From: Paenibacillus rhizovicinus
GTDB taxonomy: Bacteria; Bacillota; Bacilli; Paenibacillales; Paenibacillaceae
Direction: 5' to 3'
DNA length: 64,000 bases
NCBI RefSeq assembly: GCF_010365285.1
Contig: NZ_CP048286.1
Span: 62,001-126,000 of the forward strand
Shown: in pieces, positions 34,043 through 42,942 of the stretch
Position numbering within the stretch: position 1 is the stretch's first letter
Layout: the number at the start of each line of letters is the position of its first letter
Notes under the pieces: model-generated
Seen by the model: only the letters and a program-made list of their open reading frames with translations
Databases searched by the model: none
What the model was told of the DNA's origin: nothing
Translations under genes and position numbers: made by a program

Positions 34043-34137
34043 GAATCCCCCACTTAACCTACATTTACCTTCAAGACGAAATAAATCACTGAATGTTACA
34101 TGTACTGCACCAGTAAAAAATCCTTGAAAACACAAAA

Positions 34138-34197
34138 AAACACCATCTAAAGGTGCTTTGCGTCTCCAAACAAAAAGGCGCCACAAGGGCGCCTTTT
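34138..34197 (-). terminator. Double terminator after the DUF421 gene
   Basis: Nearest the gene is AAAAAGGCGCC/GGGCGCCTTTT (34172-34197). Beyond it lies ACACC...GGTGC (34140-34155), followed on the minus strand by seven T residues. The first is symmetric and may work on both strands. Confidence 0.7.
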
Positions 34198-34223
34198 ATA
34201 AAAACATCACCTGCCAAGCACAT

Positions 34224-34913
34224 CTACGGTATCGCACGGTCTCCGGTTTGTATCGTGATTTTGCCTGTGTCATCAACTTGCGCAAGATAGACCTCATCGA
34301 GGTCCACACCATTTTCGGATAACTGTTTGCTGAGCCATATCCGATTGAATCCCGAACGGCGAAGCGTGTCTTCGATCACAAAACCGTCCATGACTACGCT
34401 TTGCGGCTCACGTTCTGGCTGTACCGTTAAACCAAGTGTTTTAGCAGTGAGCGGCTGCTGTTCTTTTGTAAGCAGAAACGTGATTTCGCCGTTAGCTTCC
34501 ATGACTGCATACTCTACATCGGCGAGCTGTTGGATACTGTTGCCGCGCATTTGCATCATGAATTCGTCGAGCGTTACGCGAACCTTATTCATGTTTTTCT
34601 TGATTATAGTCCCCTTCTCGACTAACACTGTTCCCTTTCCGTCTACAATGCCGCGAACCCATCTGCTCCAAAGCGTTGCGTACTCCATGAGTACCGATAC
34701 AAGAACCCATGTAGCTAACGCGAGCACACCCAGATACCATTTTTGATCGCTATCTAGTGCGATGTATGCCGAGATATTACCGAGAGAAGCACCCGTAATG
34801 TATTCAAACAGTGACAGCTGTGAAACTTGCCGTTTGCCGAGTATCTTCGTCATAATGAACAGTATGGATACGGCAGATAGCGTGCGCAGCATAATTTCAA
34901 CCCATGTTGGCAA
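34224..34913 (-). CDS. DUF421 (YetF-type) membrane protein
   Basis: A 229-residue protein with a probable TTG start at 34913 (TTGCCAACATGG) after AAAGGGGTG. Three N-terminal membrane segments are followed by the DUF421 signature KILGKRQVSQLSLFEYITGASLGNISAYIALD. The soluble C-terminal half holds YETF repeats: VLVEKGTIIKKNMNKVRVTLDEFMMQMR and VMDGFVIEDTLRRSGFNRIWLSKQL. In Bacillus these proteins sit in the spore or cell membrane, and their chemistry is unknown. Here it is a single gene with its own terminators. Confidence 0.9.
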   Translation of the reverse strand: MPTWVEIMLRTLSAVSILFIMTKILGKRQVSQLSLFEYITGASLGNISAYIALDSDQKWYLGVLALATWVLVSVLMEYATLWSRWVRGIVDGKGTVLVEKGTIIKKNMNKVRVTLDEFMMQMRGNSIQQLADVEYAVMEANGEITFLLTKEQQPLTAKTLGLTVQPEREPQSVVMDGFVIEDTLRRSGFNRIWLSKQLSENGVDLDEVYLAQVDDTGKITIQTGDRAIP

Positions 34914-35069
34914 AAAAAGACACCCCTTTCCTCATGGGTAAGATGTCCACCTTGTATGTTTACTATGCAGAATTTGAGGCCTTTAGGTTTAGAAAAATCT
35001 GCATAAAAAGGATAACGCAGGACAAATTAGTCACAAACATATCTTCATTCTTTATTTATTGAAAGAGAT

Positions 35070-36290
35070 TTAATGGATTTCAAGATCTTCCTTCCTTAAT
35101 CTCGAAAACTCCGTCGCATAATACGCCATGGCGATGGCCGGTAAGGCGATTCCGATCAGCAGTGCCGCCTCCCAGCCCCCGGCTGCGTAAGCCCATCCAC
35201 CTGCCGCTGAGCCGATAGCGCCCCCTAAAAAGAAAATGGCCATATACAAACCGTTAAGCCTGCTGCGAAATTCCGCTCCTAAAGAGAAAATCACCCGCTG
35301 TCCGAGAACCATGTTGGCGGAAACCCCCATGTCAAGTAAAATGGCCGCAACTACGAGGATGGGAACCGCGAGTGCGGAACTTGATGGAACCAGCAAGGGA
35401 AGCAGCCCGGATAAGATGACGATGCCCAATGCCCATCCTGTAGCCGGGCGAACCCATCCACGGTCTGCCATACGGCCCGCCGCTGGAGCCACAATTGCCC
35501 CCATTACCCCGACCAATGCGAACAGGGCGACCTCCTTCTGAGTAAAATGGAATTGAGGACTTGTCAATACCAACGGAACTGTAGTCCAAAATAAACTGAA
35601 CGTTCCGAATACGCAAGCATGATAAATTGCTCTCCGGCGCAATGACGGTGTCGCCTTCAGCAGATGCACCATGGAGTGCAGCAACGCCGGGTAAGCTGTG
35701 GCGGTCGAAGGCTTCCTTGAGGGTAGTGCCTTTGCCAATACAAGTGCCAGCGCGAAAATCAATGCTGCGGAGATGAAATATATGGCGCGCCAGCCCATAT
35801 ACTCAGCCACCAAGCTTGAAACGGGACGCGCGAGCATAATCCCCAGAAGCAGCCCGCTCATGACGTTGCCCACATTGCGACCGCGGACGGCTTCGGGCGA
35901 AAGATGAGCCGCATACGGCACAAGGATTTGTGCTGCTACGGAACCTACTCCGATCGCGAGTGAAGCGGTGAGGAACAGGATGGCGCTTTTGACTACTGCG
36001 GCAATTGTCAATACGGCGGCTGTAAGGAGCAGTGATGAAAGGATCAACTTGCGATTCTCCAGGATATCTCCCAACGGCACGATAAATAGCAAGCCGATCC
36101 CGTAGCCGACTTGGGTCAACGTAACGATGAGTGCGGCAGCCCCGGAGGAGAGCCCGATGGCCGAACCGATCGAGCCTATCAAGGGTTGAGCATAATAAAG
36201 ATTTGCCGCTATGATGCCGCAAGCGGCTGCCAGGATAATAATCAGCGCTGGCGAAACCGATTTTTCCTTTGGAATGGAAGATGAATGCAT
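35070..36290 (-). CDS. MFS efflux transporter (YnfM/AraJ-like)
   Basis: About 406 residues, 12 membrane segments; the ATG at 36290 follows AAAGGGGACTTTCT. Major-facilitator marks: [23 protein letters not shown] between segments 2 and 3, and [15 protein letters not shown] in the second half. The family exports sugars, drugs or amino-acid-like compounds. It lies 69 bp downstream of the TetR-type gene on the same strand, and a perfect palindrome between them is a likely operator. It is probably the target of that repressor. Confidence 0.88.
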   Translation of the reverse strand: MHSSSIPKEKSVSPALIIILAAACGIIAANLYYAQPLIGSIGSAIGLSSGAAALIVTLTQVGYGIGLLFIVPLGDILENRKLILSSLLLTAAVLTIAAVVKSAILFLTASLAIGVGSVAAQILVPYAAHLSPEAVRGRNVGNVMSGLLLGIMLARPVSSLVAEYMGWRAIYFISAALIFALALVLAKALPSRKPSTATAYPALLHSMVHLLKATPSLRRRAIYHACVFGTFSLFWTTVPLVLTSPQFHFTQKEVALFALVGVMGAIVAPAAGRMADRGWVRPATGWALGIVILSGLLPLLVPSSSALAVPILVVAAILLDMGVSANMVLGQRVIFSLGAEFRSRLNGLYMAIFFLGGAIGSAAGGWAYAAGGWEAALLIGIALPAIAMAYYATEFSRLRKEDLEIH

Positions 36291-36318
36291 AGAAAGTCCC
36301 CTTTGCTTATCGGAAATT

Positions 36319-36340
36319 TTCCGGAACAATCGTTCCGGAA
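36319..36340. promoter_or_regulatory. Perfect palindrome between tetR-type and MFS genes (operator or terminator)
   Basis: TTCCGGAAC, AATC, GTTCCGGAA. A related sequence (TGGAACGATAAGTCCA) lies upstream of the tetR-type gene, which favours a repressor operator. A stem-loop role after the tetR stop cannot be excluded; the T run is poor. Confidence 0.55.
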
Positions 36341-36358
36341 TGTGTAAAAAAAATTGTT

Positions 36359-36934
36359 TTATAGCATTTCCATCACCATGTCTACCATCTGCTGCATCTT
36401 GCTGCGGTCGCCTTGCACCTTCGCGACGATATTTATACTATGATTCAGGTTCGAGAGCAGATATGATAACGTCTTGATATCTTTCTCAGGCTTGATTTCT
36501 CCCGTCTCCTGACCTTTACGCAGCAGCTCGTGGAACGATTTCTCCAACTCGTCGAACCGTTCCCTGACCAACGCATTCAGCTGTTCATCTGGCGAATCCA
36601 TGCCGATTGCTGCGTTAGTAATGAGACAGCCCTTCGGCGTCTCGCCGTCCAAAGCGGAATCGATGTGGACCTCGAAGTACTGCCGGATTCCCGATTTTGC
36701 GGATGTCGCATTCAGAAGGATGTCCCGTTTGGCTTGCTTCCACTTCTTGTACCAGTTGAACGCCTCGATATAAAGCGTTTGTTTGTCCCCGAACGTTTCG
36801 TAGAGACTTGATCTGCTCAGCTCCATGGCTTCCAGCAAATCGGGAATGCTAGCCGCTTCGTAGCCCTTCTTCCAAAAAACGAGCATCGCTTTATGAAGCA
36901 CGGCTTCTTTATCAAACTCTTTATAGCGTCCCAT
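36359..36934 (-). CDS. TetR-family transcriptional repressor
   Basis: About 191 residues; the ATG at 36934 follows GGAGGGAGAACC. The helix-turn-helix lies at about 10-55 ([45 protein letters not shown]). The C-terminal domain ([10 protein letters not shown]-like [19 protein letters not shown]) is of the AcrR/YjdC-like TetR_C type. It probably represses itself and the MFS transporter gene that follows. Confidence 0.9.
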   Translation of the reverse strand: MGRYKEFDKEAVLHKAMLVFWKKGYEAASIPDLLEAMELSRSSLYETFGDKQTLYIEAFNWYKKWKQAKRDILLNATSAKSGIRQYFEVHIDSALDGETPKGCLITNAAIGMDSPDEQLNALVRERFDELEKSFHELLRKGQETGEIKPEKDIKTLSYLLSNLNHSINIVAKVQGDRSKMQQMVDMVMEML

Positions 36935-36973
36935 GGTTCTCCCTCCGTTTCCGTGGGTATAGTATATCCTTTT

Positions 36974-36991
36974 CTGGAACGATAAGTCCAG
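36974..36991. promoter_or_regulatory. TetR-type operator candidate upstream of the repressor gene
   Basis: CTGGAACGATAAGTCCAG is an imperfect palindrome 40 bp upstream of the repressor ATG. Its GGAACGAT core matches the palindrome at 36319-36340. Confidence 0.5.
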
Positions 36992-37057
36992 TATTTGCAA
37001 ACGAGAAAAAAAGCAGACGGAGAAATACTGGCGACAGTGCTTCCCATCTGCTTTTTC

Positions 37058-37966
37058 TTACTTTGGTTCGCCCAGTCTGTCAACGTTCATTTCTTGTATG
37101 AGTGCTATGAATTGATGGAGTTCCTCCGATGGATGTAATGGATACAGCAATCCATATGGAAGTGCAAAATCCAAATCACTGGGGATCGTCACCAAGGATG
37201 GATGAATATCTGCCCACGCCTCCAACGTCAGCATAACCGTATTGCTTTCCTCGCAGCGATTAAATACATCAAGGTCGTAGAGCCGCGGCACCTCTTTCAT
37301 TCGTATTTGAGGATGATTCTTTATCAGGAAATCACGAATCTCATGTATGACCGAGCAGTTCCCTCCATTCACCACAGCCAATCTTTCCCCATACAAATCC
37401 GTTACAGAAATTGTCTTCTTAGAAGCCAGCCTATGGTGCCGAGATACGGCAAAGCACAAACGGTAACTCCCCAATTCGAGCATCCGGTAGTGAGCCTTCC
37501 AGCGGTCTGCAAGAAATGGCCCTACCATGATATCGAACGATTGACCGATCGTACGGTAAGTGGCCGGGAGTGTATGGGCGTCATCTTCGAAATGAACGAT
37601 ACTTATTCCGAATTGCGGGGACAAGCTGCTGATTCCATTCCACAGATCAATCAAAACCTTGCATGGGTTAAGCATAGAAGTTCCGACCCGAACAATATAC
37701 CGATTTGCTTGCGCGGCCTGACGCATGCGGATCAGAGATTCTTGATAATATTGCAGCATGAATTTCGCATCCTTGATAAAGGCTGCTCCTGCCTCCGTGA
37801 GCCTGACACCGTGGTTGGTACGGTTCAATAGAGGGATTCCGGCTTGCTTTTCCAATACATTCATTTGCTTCATCACTGCGGTTGAAGAAATAAAGAGCTT
37901 TTCGGCTGCTTTAGAGAAGCTCCCAGTCTCCGCCACTTGAACAAACGTCTTCAGTTGTTCATTCAT
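37058..37966 (-). CDS. LysR-family transcriptional regulator
   Basis: A 302-residue LysR protein. The winged helix-turn-helix is at 1-60 (LKTFVQVAETGSFSKAAEKLFISSTAVMKQMNVLEKQAGIPLLNRTNHGVRLTEAG). The ligand-binding domain starts with YIVRVGTSMLNPC and includes FDIMVGPFLADRWKAHYRMLELGSYRLCFAVSRHHRLA. It is divergent from the SDR gene at 38114, with 147 bp between, so it probably controls that gene. The effector is unknown. Confidence 0.92.
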   Translation of the reverse strand: MNEQLKTFVQVAETGSFSKAAEKLFISSTAVMKQMNVLEKQAGIPLLNRTNHGVRLTEAGAAFIKDAKFMLQYYQESLIRMRQAAQANRYIVRVGTSMLNPCKVLIDLWNGISSLSPQFGISIVHFEDDAHTLPATYRTIGQSFDIMVGPFLADRWKAHYRMLELGSYRLCFAVSRHHRLASKKTISVTDLYGERLAVVNGGNCSVIHEIRDFLIKNHPQIRMKEVPRLYDLDVFNRCEESNTVMLTLEAWADIHPSLVTIPSDLDFALPYGLLYPLHPSEELHQFIALIQEMNVDRLGEPK

Positions 37967-38113
37967 TCAGAAAGCCCCTCCATTTGCATAAACCAATCGT
38001 TCACACCATGCTAACCTATTTGAAGTTCCTTATCAAGCAGTTAAACCGTAACATTAGACAAGAACGACAGAGAACAAAAAACACTACACGCAGGAATATT
38101 GGAGGAGAAAACG

Positions 38114-38956
38114 ATGGAAAACAAAGTCTGGTTCATTACAGGAGCCTCTCGCGGATTAGGGCGTATTTGGGCCGAGGCCGCTCTCTCGCGCGGGGATAAA
38201 GTTGCCGCGACTGCTCGCACACCGGAAAGCATTTCCGATCTTAAGGAACGTTTTGGAGACGCCGTTCTACCCTTAGCCCTTGATGTGACGGATGCCCGTC
38301 AGGTCGAACATGTCGTTCAGCTGGCACATGCGCATTTCGGCAGGCTGGACGTCATCCTTAACAATGCCGGATACACGTTGGTTGGCACGACTGAAGAGGC
38401 TGACGAATCCGACGTCCGCGAGCTATTTGACGCTAATTACTTTGGTACTCTTCGTGTTATCCAAGCTGCGCTGCCTCTGCTTCGACTGCAGGGCAGCGGG
38501 CACATTCTCGGAGTCTCAAGCGCCATGGGCATTGTTGCGGCGCCTCTAATCGGCTTCTATTGTGCATCCAAATGGGCGGTCGAAGCACTGCACGATAGCC
38601 TCGCGCAAGAGGTTAAAGGCTTCGGCATTAAGGTTACGTTGCTCGAGCCCGGCGCCTATGCAACTGATTTTGGAAGTCCCTTGTCCATGAAGAGATCACA
38701 GGGATTGGAAGTCTATGATGAACTTCGAAGGGATGTGTTTGGCCGTTTATCGACTGAACGTCGAGGCGACCCTCGGGCAACAGCCGAAGCGATTCTTCAA
38801 ATCGCAGATGCCCAAGAACCTCCTCTGCGTTTTGCGGTCGGCGCTGGGGTGTTGCCTTTAGTACGCGGAGCTTATGCGGATCGATTAGCCGCTTGGGAAG
38901 CATGGGAGGCTGTATCGAACGAAGCGCAAGGCAACAACCCGACCGAAAACGCATAA
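38114..38956 (+). CDS. SDR-family oxidoreductase
   Basis: A 280-residue classical SDR; the ATG at 38114 follows GGAGGAGAAAACG. TGASRGLG at residues 9-16, NNAGYTLVG at about 84-92, SSAMG with the catalytic serine near 137, and YCASKWAVEALHDSLA with the Tyr-Lys pair near 150. The long C-terminal tail and LLEPGAYATDF fit the subfamily of KR-like SDRs often annotated as oxidoreductase/retinol-type dehydrogenases. Its divergent LysR neighbour is the likely regulator. Confidence 0.9.
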   Translation: MENKVWFITGASRGLGRIWAEAALSRGDKVAATARTPESISDLKERFGDAVLPLALDVTDARQVEHVVQLAHAHFGRLDVILNNAGYTLVGTTEEADESDVRELFDANYFGTLRVIQAALPLLRLQGSGHILGVSSAMGIVAAPLIGFYCASKWAVEALHDSLAQEVKGFGIKVTLLEPGAYATDFGSPLSMKRSQGLEVYDELRRDVFGRLSTERRGDPRATAEAILQIADAQEPPLRFAVGAGVLPLVRGAYADRLAAWEAWEAVSNEAQGNNPTENA

Positions 38957-39094
38957 TTCAGATACTTCTCGCGTATAGCAGCCAATTTCCTGGTTGTCCA
39001 GTCTAGTCGTTATTGTGAAGCCGAATCAGTTTCTTAGTAGGTGAACCTTTCATAGGAAAGTTAATCCTAAACTTGCGATATTATCCCGTTAACA

Positions 39095-39172
39095 TAATGA
39101 AGCTGCCGATTCACGCCGGCAGCTTCTTCCTCGTCATTTATACAACTAGCGTGTCCCTTTAGGATTCCTGTA
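39095..39172. repeat. Dispersed hairpin repeat, copy 5
   Basis: GAAGCTGCCG...CGGCAGCTTC hairpin (39099-39127) and a TACAACTAGCGTGTCCCTTTAGGA tail. It lies just past the stop of the dihydrouridine synthase gene and may terminate it. Nothing else is seen in 38957-39192. Confidence 0.6.
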
Positions 39173-39192
39173 GAGCGTTAGTGTTGCGCTTG

Positions 39193-40182
39193 TTAATTTC
39201 CAGGTTCCTCAGCCCCATCATGCTCCATGCTTCTGAATGTATTCAGCAATTCACGCACTTCACTTTTTGATTTGGCGTTCATCAAGCTGGTTCTGAGTTC
39301 GCTTGCCCCTCGAAACCCGCGGACATAGACTTTGAAGAAACGGGTAAGCGCACTAAACGAACGCGGTTCCACTTCTGAGTATTGATCATGCAGATCCAGA
39401 TGGAGCCGCAGCAAGTCAAGCAATTCCGCGCTGCTGTGCTCCTTCGGCTCTTTCTCGAACGCATATGGATTTTGAAAAATACCGCGTCCAATCATAATAC
39501 CGTCGACACCGTATTGCTCGGCAAGCTGCTGGCCGGTCTGACGGTCTGGGATATCCCCGTTAATGGTCAGAAGCGTATCGGGCGCCACCTCATCGCGAAG
39601 CTTCTTTATCTCCGGAATCAGTTCCCAATGCGCTCTTACTTTGCTCATTTCCTCTCTGGTCCGAAGATGAATGGACAGATTAACAATGTCTTGTTTCAGA
39701 ATATGGGTTAGCCAGTCACGCCATTCGTCTACGTCACTAAAACCGAGCCTTGTTTTTACGCTGACTGGCAGTCCTCCGGCTTTGGCGGCTTGGATGATAT
39801 CCGCTGCGATTTCAGGACGGCAGATCAGGCCGCTGCCCTTTCCATTCTCTGCTACGTTCGCCACTGGACAGCCCATATTAATATCGATGCCTTTGAATCC
39901 TTCTTTCGCCATGCCGATGCTCATTTCATGGAAAAATTCCGGCTTGTCACCCCAGATATGCGCTACGATGGGCTGTTCATCCGGGGTAAAAGTCAAGCGC
40001 CCGCGTACGCTTTTGTTCCCCTCCGGGTGACAATAACTCTCCGTATTCGCAAACTCCGTAAAATACACATCCGGTCTGCCTGCCTCGCTTACCACATGGC
40101 GAAACACAACATCTGTCACATCTTCCATGGGTGCTAGTACAAAAAAAGGTCGTGGTAAATCGCGCCAAAAGTTTTCTTTCAT
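39193..40182 (-). CDS. tRNA-dihydrouridine synthase (Dus family)
   Basis: About 329 residues from the ATG at 40182 after GAGGGG. An FMN-dependent TIM barrel that reduces uridine in tRNA to dihydrouridine. [18 protein letters not shown] opens the barrel, [25 protein letters not shown] holds the catalytic cysteine region (NMGCP) near 105, VSVKTRLGF follows, and GDIPD and [16 protein letters not shown] close the FMN phosphate site. The length is usual. It belongs to the branch common in Firmicutes as an extra, plasmid- or accessory-type Dus. Confidence 0.92.
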   Translation of the reverse strand: MKENFWRDLPRPFFVLAPMEDVTDVVFRHVVSEAGRPDVYFTEFANTESYCHPEGNKSVRGRLTFTPDEQPIVAHIWGDKPEFFHEMSIGMAKEGFKGIDINMGCPVANVAENGKGSGLICRPEIAADIIQAAKAGGLPVSVKTRLGFSDVDEWRDWLTHILKQDIVNLSIHLRTREEMSKVRAHWELIPEIKKLRDEVAPDTLLTINGDIPDRQTGQQLAEQYGVDGIMIGRGIFQNPYAFEKEPKEHSSAELLDLLRLHLDLHDQYSEVEPRSFSALTRFFKVYVRGFRGASELRTSLMNAKSKSEVRELLNTFRSMEHDGAEEPGN

Positions 40183-40406
40183 CCTTAAAACCCCTCTATG
40201 CCTACCAGAACAATCGTTGTCCTTAGAATAGTAAAATACTTGCTGTCCGTGTACCAATGTTCAAACCTCATTACAGGTTAACAATAGACATTCCATAACG
40301 TCCACGACTTTATTATAAACGGAATAACGTCATGATGGGTAATTCCCCTTCGTAACGTCAACAATGTTTCATAATTACATAGGTTTTTAGTATTTTAGGG
40401 TGGTTT

Positions 40407-40478
40407 AGACAAGAACTTTATCCCATACAACACAAAAGCCGCGATATACGCGGCCTTTAATGAGAAAATGTTCTTGTC
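40407..40478. repeat. 72-bp palindromic element, copy B, at the GC boundary
   Basis: It starts AGACAAGAACTTTATCCC, has the central hairpin CCGCGATATACGCGG and ends ATGTTCTTGTC; it matches 7832-7903 closely. It lies 32 bp past the end of the first Rieske gene, exactly where the GC-rich catabolic island begins. The other DNA of 40183-40509 shows no gene. Confidence 0.7.
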
Positions 40479-40509
40479 CCCCGATTCATTACGATCCGCG
40501 CAGGCTGCG

Positions 40510-41568
40510 CTACTTCTTCAGTTCAATCTTGTAGACCTGAGGCGTGCCGAACTGCGGGAGCACCTCCCGCTCGCCGTAGCGCTCCAGCAGGTCCAGCAGC
40601 ATTTCCCGCATGAGAATTCCGGGCTTGTCGGAGTGCATATGCGTTTCCATCCGCAGTTTCAGGTCAAGCGGCACGTTCGCCTCGGTCGATTCGAGAACGG
40701 CCATGTCTTCGTCGACGACGGCCTTGTCGAAGGCAATGACCTTCTCCGCCGGCACGTCCGCCTCCGTATCATTGCGGAAGACGAACTGCGTCAGCATGCA
40801 GCTCTCGTCGTCGATCGGCGTCGCGCAGGTGACGATGGAATGGACGAGTCCCGTCGGATAAGTAATGTCGGTCTGCCGAATGAACGGCATGAACCAGCGC
40901 GAATGCGTCCTACGAACCGTCTCCGTCTCCTCCGTGTCGATGACCTTGACGACGTTGTTCAGCTTGTTCGTGACTCGGATTTCGGCATACATGTCGAACC
41001 CGCCGTCAAACGGCACGATGTTCATCTCCGCCGGAACGGGATCGGTGTTCTCGCCGAACGTATTGTGATGCACGAACGCAATATGCGCGTTGTCGAAAGA
41101 GTTCTCCATCAGCCGCAGCGCCGAACAACCGATCGGGTGATAGAATTCCTCGATTTGCCGGAAGCCGGGCTCGCCCGCGCGCTTGAAAGCCGGAATGTCC
41201 GCGATCGGATCGTCCAGCGCCACCCAGACGTGGCCGTAACGCTCCTCGCAATGGTACGCTTTGATTTTGTACACCTTCGGCGGGTTCTCCAGCTCCGATT
41301 GCGGAAAATAAGTGCATTTTCCCGTCCCGTCGAACTGCCAGCCGTGGTACGGACAGACGATGCTGCCGCGATTTACCGTCCCCTTCGACAGCTTGGCGGT
41401 GCGGTGGCAGCAGCGGTCCACGGCAGCGGACGGCCTGCCGGCCTCGTCCAGCCAGAGCACGACCGGCTCGCCGAACATCGTCACGCTCCGCGGCCCCTCC
41501 GCCAACATCGACGCCGGCATGACCGGATAATAAAATTTTTTCAATACGGGTTGCTGCGTCTGAAACAT
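40510..41568 (-). CDS. Rieske non-heme iron oxygenase, alpha subunit (I)
   Basis: A 352-residue protein after GAGAGGAGCGGTCGAC. The Rieske cluster ligands are in CCHRTAKLSKG (about 52-62) and CPYHGWQFDGTG (about 72-83). The mononuclear iron ligands fit NSFDNAHIAFVHHNTFG near 155-170. It belongs to the single-component-size PaO/vanillate-demethylase/N-demethylase branch rather than the naphthalene type. Such enzymes remove methyl groups from O or N or hydroxylate rings, using electrons from a reductase; no reductase gene is visible in the window. It follows the substrate-binding lipoprotein gene (97-bp gap) and is the last gene of the island. Confidence 0.9.
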   Translation of the reverse strand: MFQTQQPVLKKFYYPVMPASMLAEGPRSVTMFGEPVVLWLDEAGRPSAAVDRCCHRTAKLSKGTVNRGSIVCPYHGWQFDGTGKCTYFPQSELENPPKVYKIKAYHCEERYGHVWVALDDPIADIPAFKRAGEPGFRQIEEFYHPIGCSALRLMENSFDNAHIAFVHHNTFGENTDPVPAEMNIVPFDGGFDMYAEIRVTNKLNNVVKVIDTEETETVRRTHSRWFMPFIRQTDITYPTGLVHSIVTCATPIDDESCMLTQFVFRNDTEADVPAEKVIAFDKAVVDEDMAVLESTEANVPLDLKLRMETHMHSDKPGILMREMLLDLLERYGEREVLPQFGTPQVYKIELKK

Positions 41569-41665
41569 GTCGACCGCTCCTCTCCGATATCACAAGCAAG
41601 AGTCCCATTAGCAGAACGGCTGCCCGCGGATGCGTCCGGCAGGCAGCCATTTCGTTATAATCCGT

Positions 41666-42733
41666 TTATTTGCCGGGCAAAAAATCCTTCGTAAAGACGT
41701 TCGCGATGTCTTCCTTCTTCTTCAGCACGCCTACGTCCATCAACTGCTGCTGCAGTTCCGTCCAGCGCGCTTCGCTCATCGTCCCCGTCCCTTCCGTCGC
41801 GGCGTCGCCGCCGAACGCGAAGTCCATCTCCTTCTCGGCGCTGAACTTCATCATGTCGAGGCTCATGTCCGGGTTCTGCTTTTGAATGGCGGGATTGATT
41901 TCATCGGCGTGGTCCTTGTAGTAGTCCCAGCCCTTTACGGTCGCCGCCATGAATGCCTTTACCTCGTCCGGATGCTTCTTGATCATGTCCTCCGTCGTAA
42001 AGTAGACCCCCGCATAAATGTTGTAGCCGGAATCGGCGTTCAGCAGAACATCGAAGTCGACGCCTTGCTCTTGGAGCGTGTACGTCTCCGAGGTGACGTA
42101 ACCCTGCGTGACCGCCTTCGGATCGTTAACGAAATTGACGAGGGATCCGGTATATTTCATTTCCTGTGCGTCGCCCAGTTTATATTTGTTTTTCATAAAG
42201 AGCCAGAAGCTTGCGGTCGAGGCGACATAGACCTTGTGGCCGTTCAGGTCGCCGAAGCCGTTGATGCCGGAATTCTTGTGGTAGAAGAGCGCCTGCGGGC
42301 TTTTCTGGAACGCGGTGCCGATCGCCACGACCGGAATGCCTTCCTGCCGCGCGACAAGAATGTCGTCGGCGTTCGCCATGCCGAACTCCGCTTTGCCGGA
42401 TGCGACGATTTGGGTGGCCGAAACCGACGGACCGCCCGGCAAGAGCGTCATGTCGAGGCCGCCGTCTTTATAGAAGCCTTTCTCTTGCGCGGCAAAATTG
42501 CCGCCATGCTCCGGCTCCGCGAACCAGTTCAGCACGAGCGTCGTTTTGACCGGTTCCTTCGTTTCCGAGCCGGACGAACCGCCGGCGTTCGCGGTCGCGT
42601 TGCCCGAAGCGGAAGACTCGTTCCCGCTGCCGGCGTTGTTGTCCGAACCGCACGCGGACATCAAGACGACGGATAAAGCCATAATCGCGGTAAAAGCAGT
42701 GCCTCTTTTCGCATTCACAGTTTTCATGGTCAT
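41666..42733 (-). CDS. ABC-type substrate-binding lipoprotein, NMT1/THI5 family
   Basis: About 355 residues; the ATG at 42733 follows GGAGGGGAGC. A lipoprotein signal ends in LMSACGSD, then a Gly/Ser-rich linker. TTLVLNWFAEPEHGGNFAAQEKGFYKDGGLDMTLLPGGPSVSATQIVASGKAEFGMANADDILVARQEG is the classical NMT1/THI5 start, used for pyrimidines (ThiY), riboflavin or nitrate/sulfonates. It would catch a substrate outside the cell. No permease or ATPase gene adjoins it, so it depends on partners elsewhere. It has its own SigmaA-type promoter with a nitrogen-box-like site. Confidence 0.9.
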   Translation of the reverse strand: MTMKTVNAKRGTAFTAIMALSVVLMSACGSDNNAGSGNESSASGNATANAGGSSGSETKEPVKTTLVLNWFAEPEHGGNFAAQEKGFYKDGGLDMTLLPGGPSVSATQIVASGKAEFGMANADDILVARQEGIPVVAIGTAFQKSPQALFYHKNSGINGFGDLNGHKVYVASTASFWLFMKNKYKLGDAQEMKYTGSLVNFVNDPKAVTQGYVTSETYTLQEQGVDFDVLLNADSGYNIYAGVYFTTEDMIKKHPDEVKAFMAATVKGWDYYKDHADEINPAIQKQNPDMSLDMMKFSAEKEMDFAFGGDAATEGTGTMSEARWTELQQQLMDVGVLKKKEDIANVFTKDFLPGK

Positions 42734-42780
42734 GCTCCCCTCCGACAAGCTTCTTTATTTGTTTTTCTGTTGCTAGGCTC

Positions 42781-42810
42781 ATCATAGTTCAGATGTTACA
42801 TGAAGGTCAA
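42781..42810 (-). promoter_or_regulatory. SigmaA-type promoter of the substrate-binding protein gene
   Basis: On the minus strand: TTGACC (42805-42810), an 18-nt spacer, and TATGAT (42781-42786), about 48 bp upstream of the ATG at 42733. The -35 box overlaps the nitrogen-regulator-like site at 42805-42821. Confidence 0.6.
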
Positions 42811-42821
42811 TAATCCTAACA
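42805..42821 (-). promoter_or_regulatory. TnrA/GlnR-like box 1
   Basis: TGTTAGGATTATTGACC on the minus strand fits TGTNA-N7-TNAC(A), except for the last base. Overlap with the -35 box would suit repression. Confidence 0.4.
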
Positions 42822-42908
42822 TTAAGTTTGTAATCCGGCACAATATTCGGAGTTTTGATTGTCAAACGAACTTACGACCTGGTGAAAACCTCACATATTC
42901 GACTATTT

Positions 42909-42925
42909 ATAACTCTTACCTGACA
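42909..42925 (-). promoter_or_regulatory. TnrA/GlnR-like box 2
   Basis: TGTCAGGTAAGAGTTAT on the minus strand. It shares the TGTCAGGT half and a following TTATAAATA with the site upstream of pucC, but the right half is poor. It lies about 100 bp upstream of box 1. Confidence 0.35.
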
Positions 42926-42942
42926 TGAAGAGCCGCTAGAAA

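Noticed and set aside
40468-41694. Long plus-strand open frame opposite the first Rieske gene, and similar ones at 43321-45645, 48171-49451, 51878-53569 and 60506-61951
   Set aside because: These mirror GC-rich coding DNA on the minus strand, have Arg/His/Leu-rich sequence without motifs, and lack ribosome binding sites. The minus-strand genes have complete family motifs.
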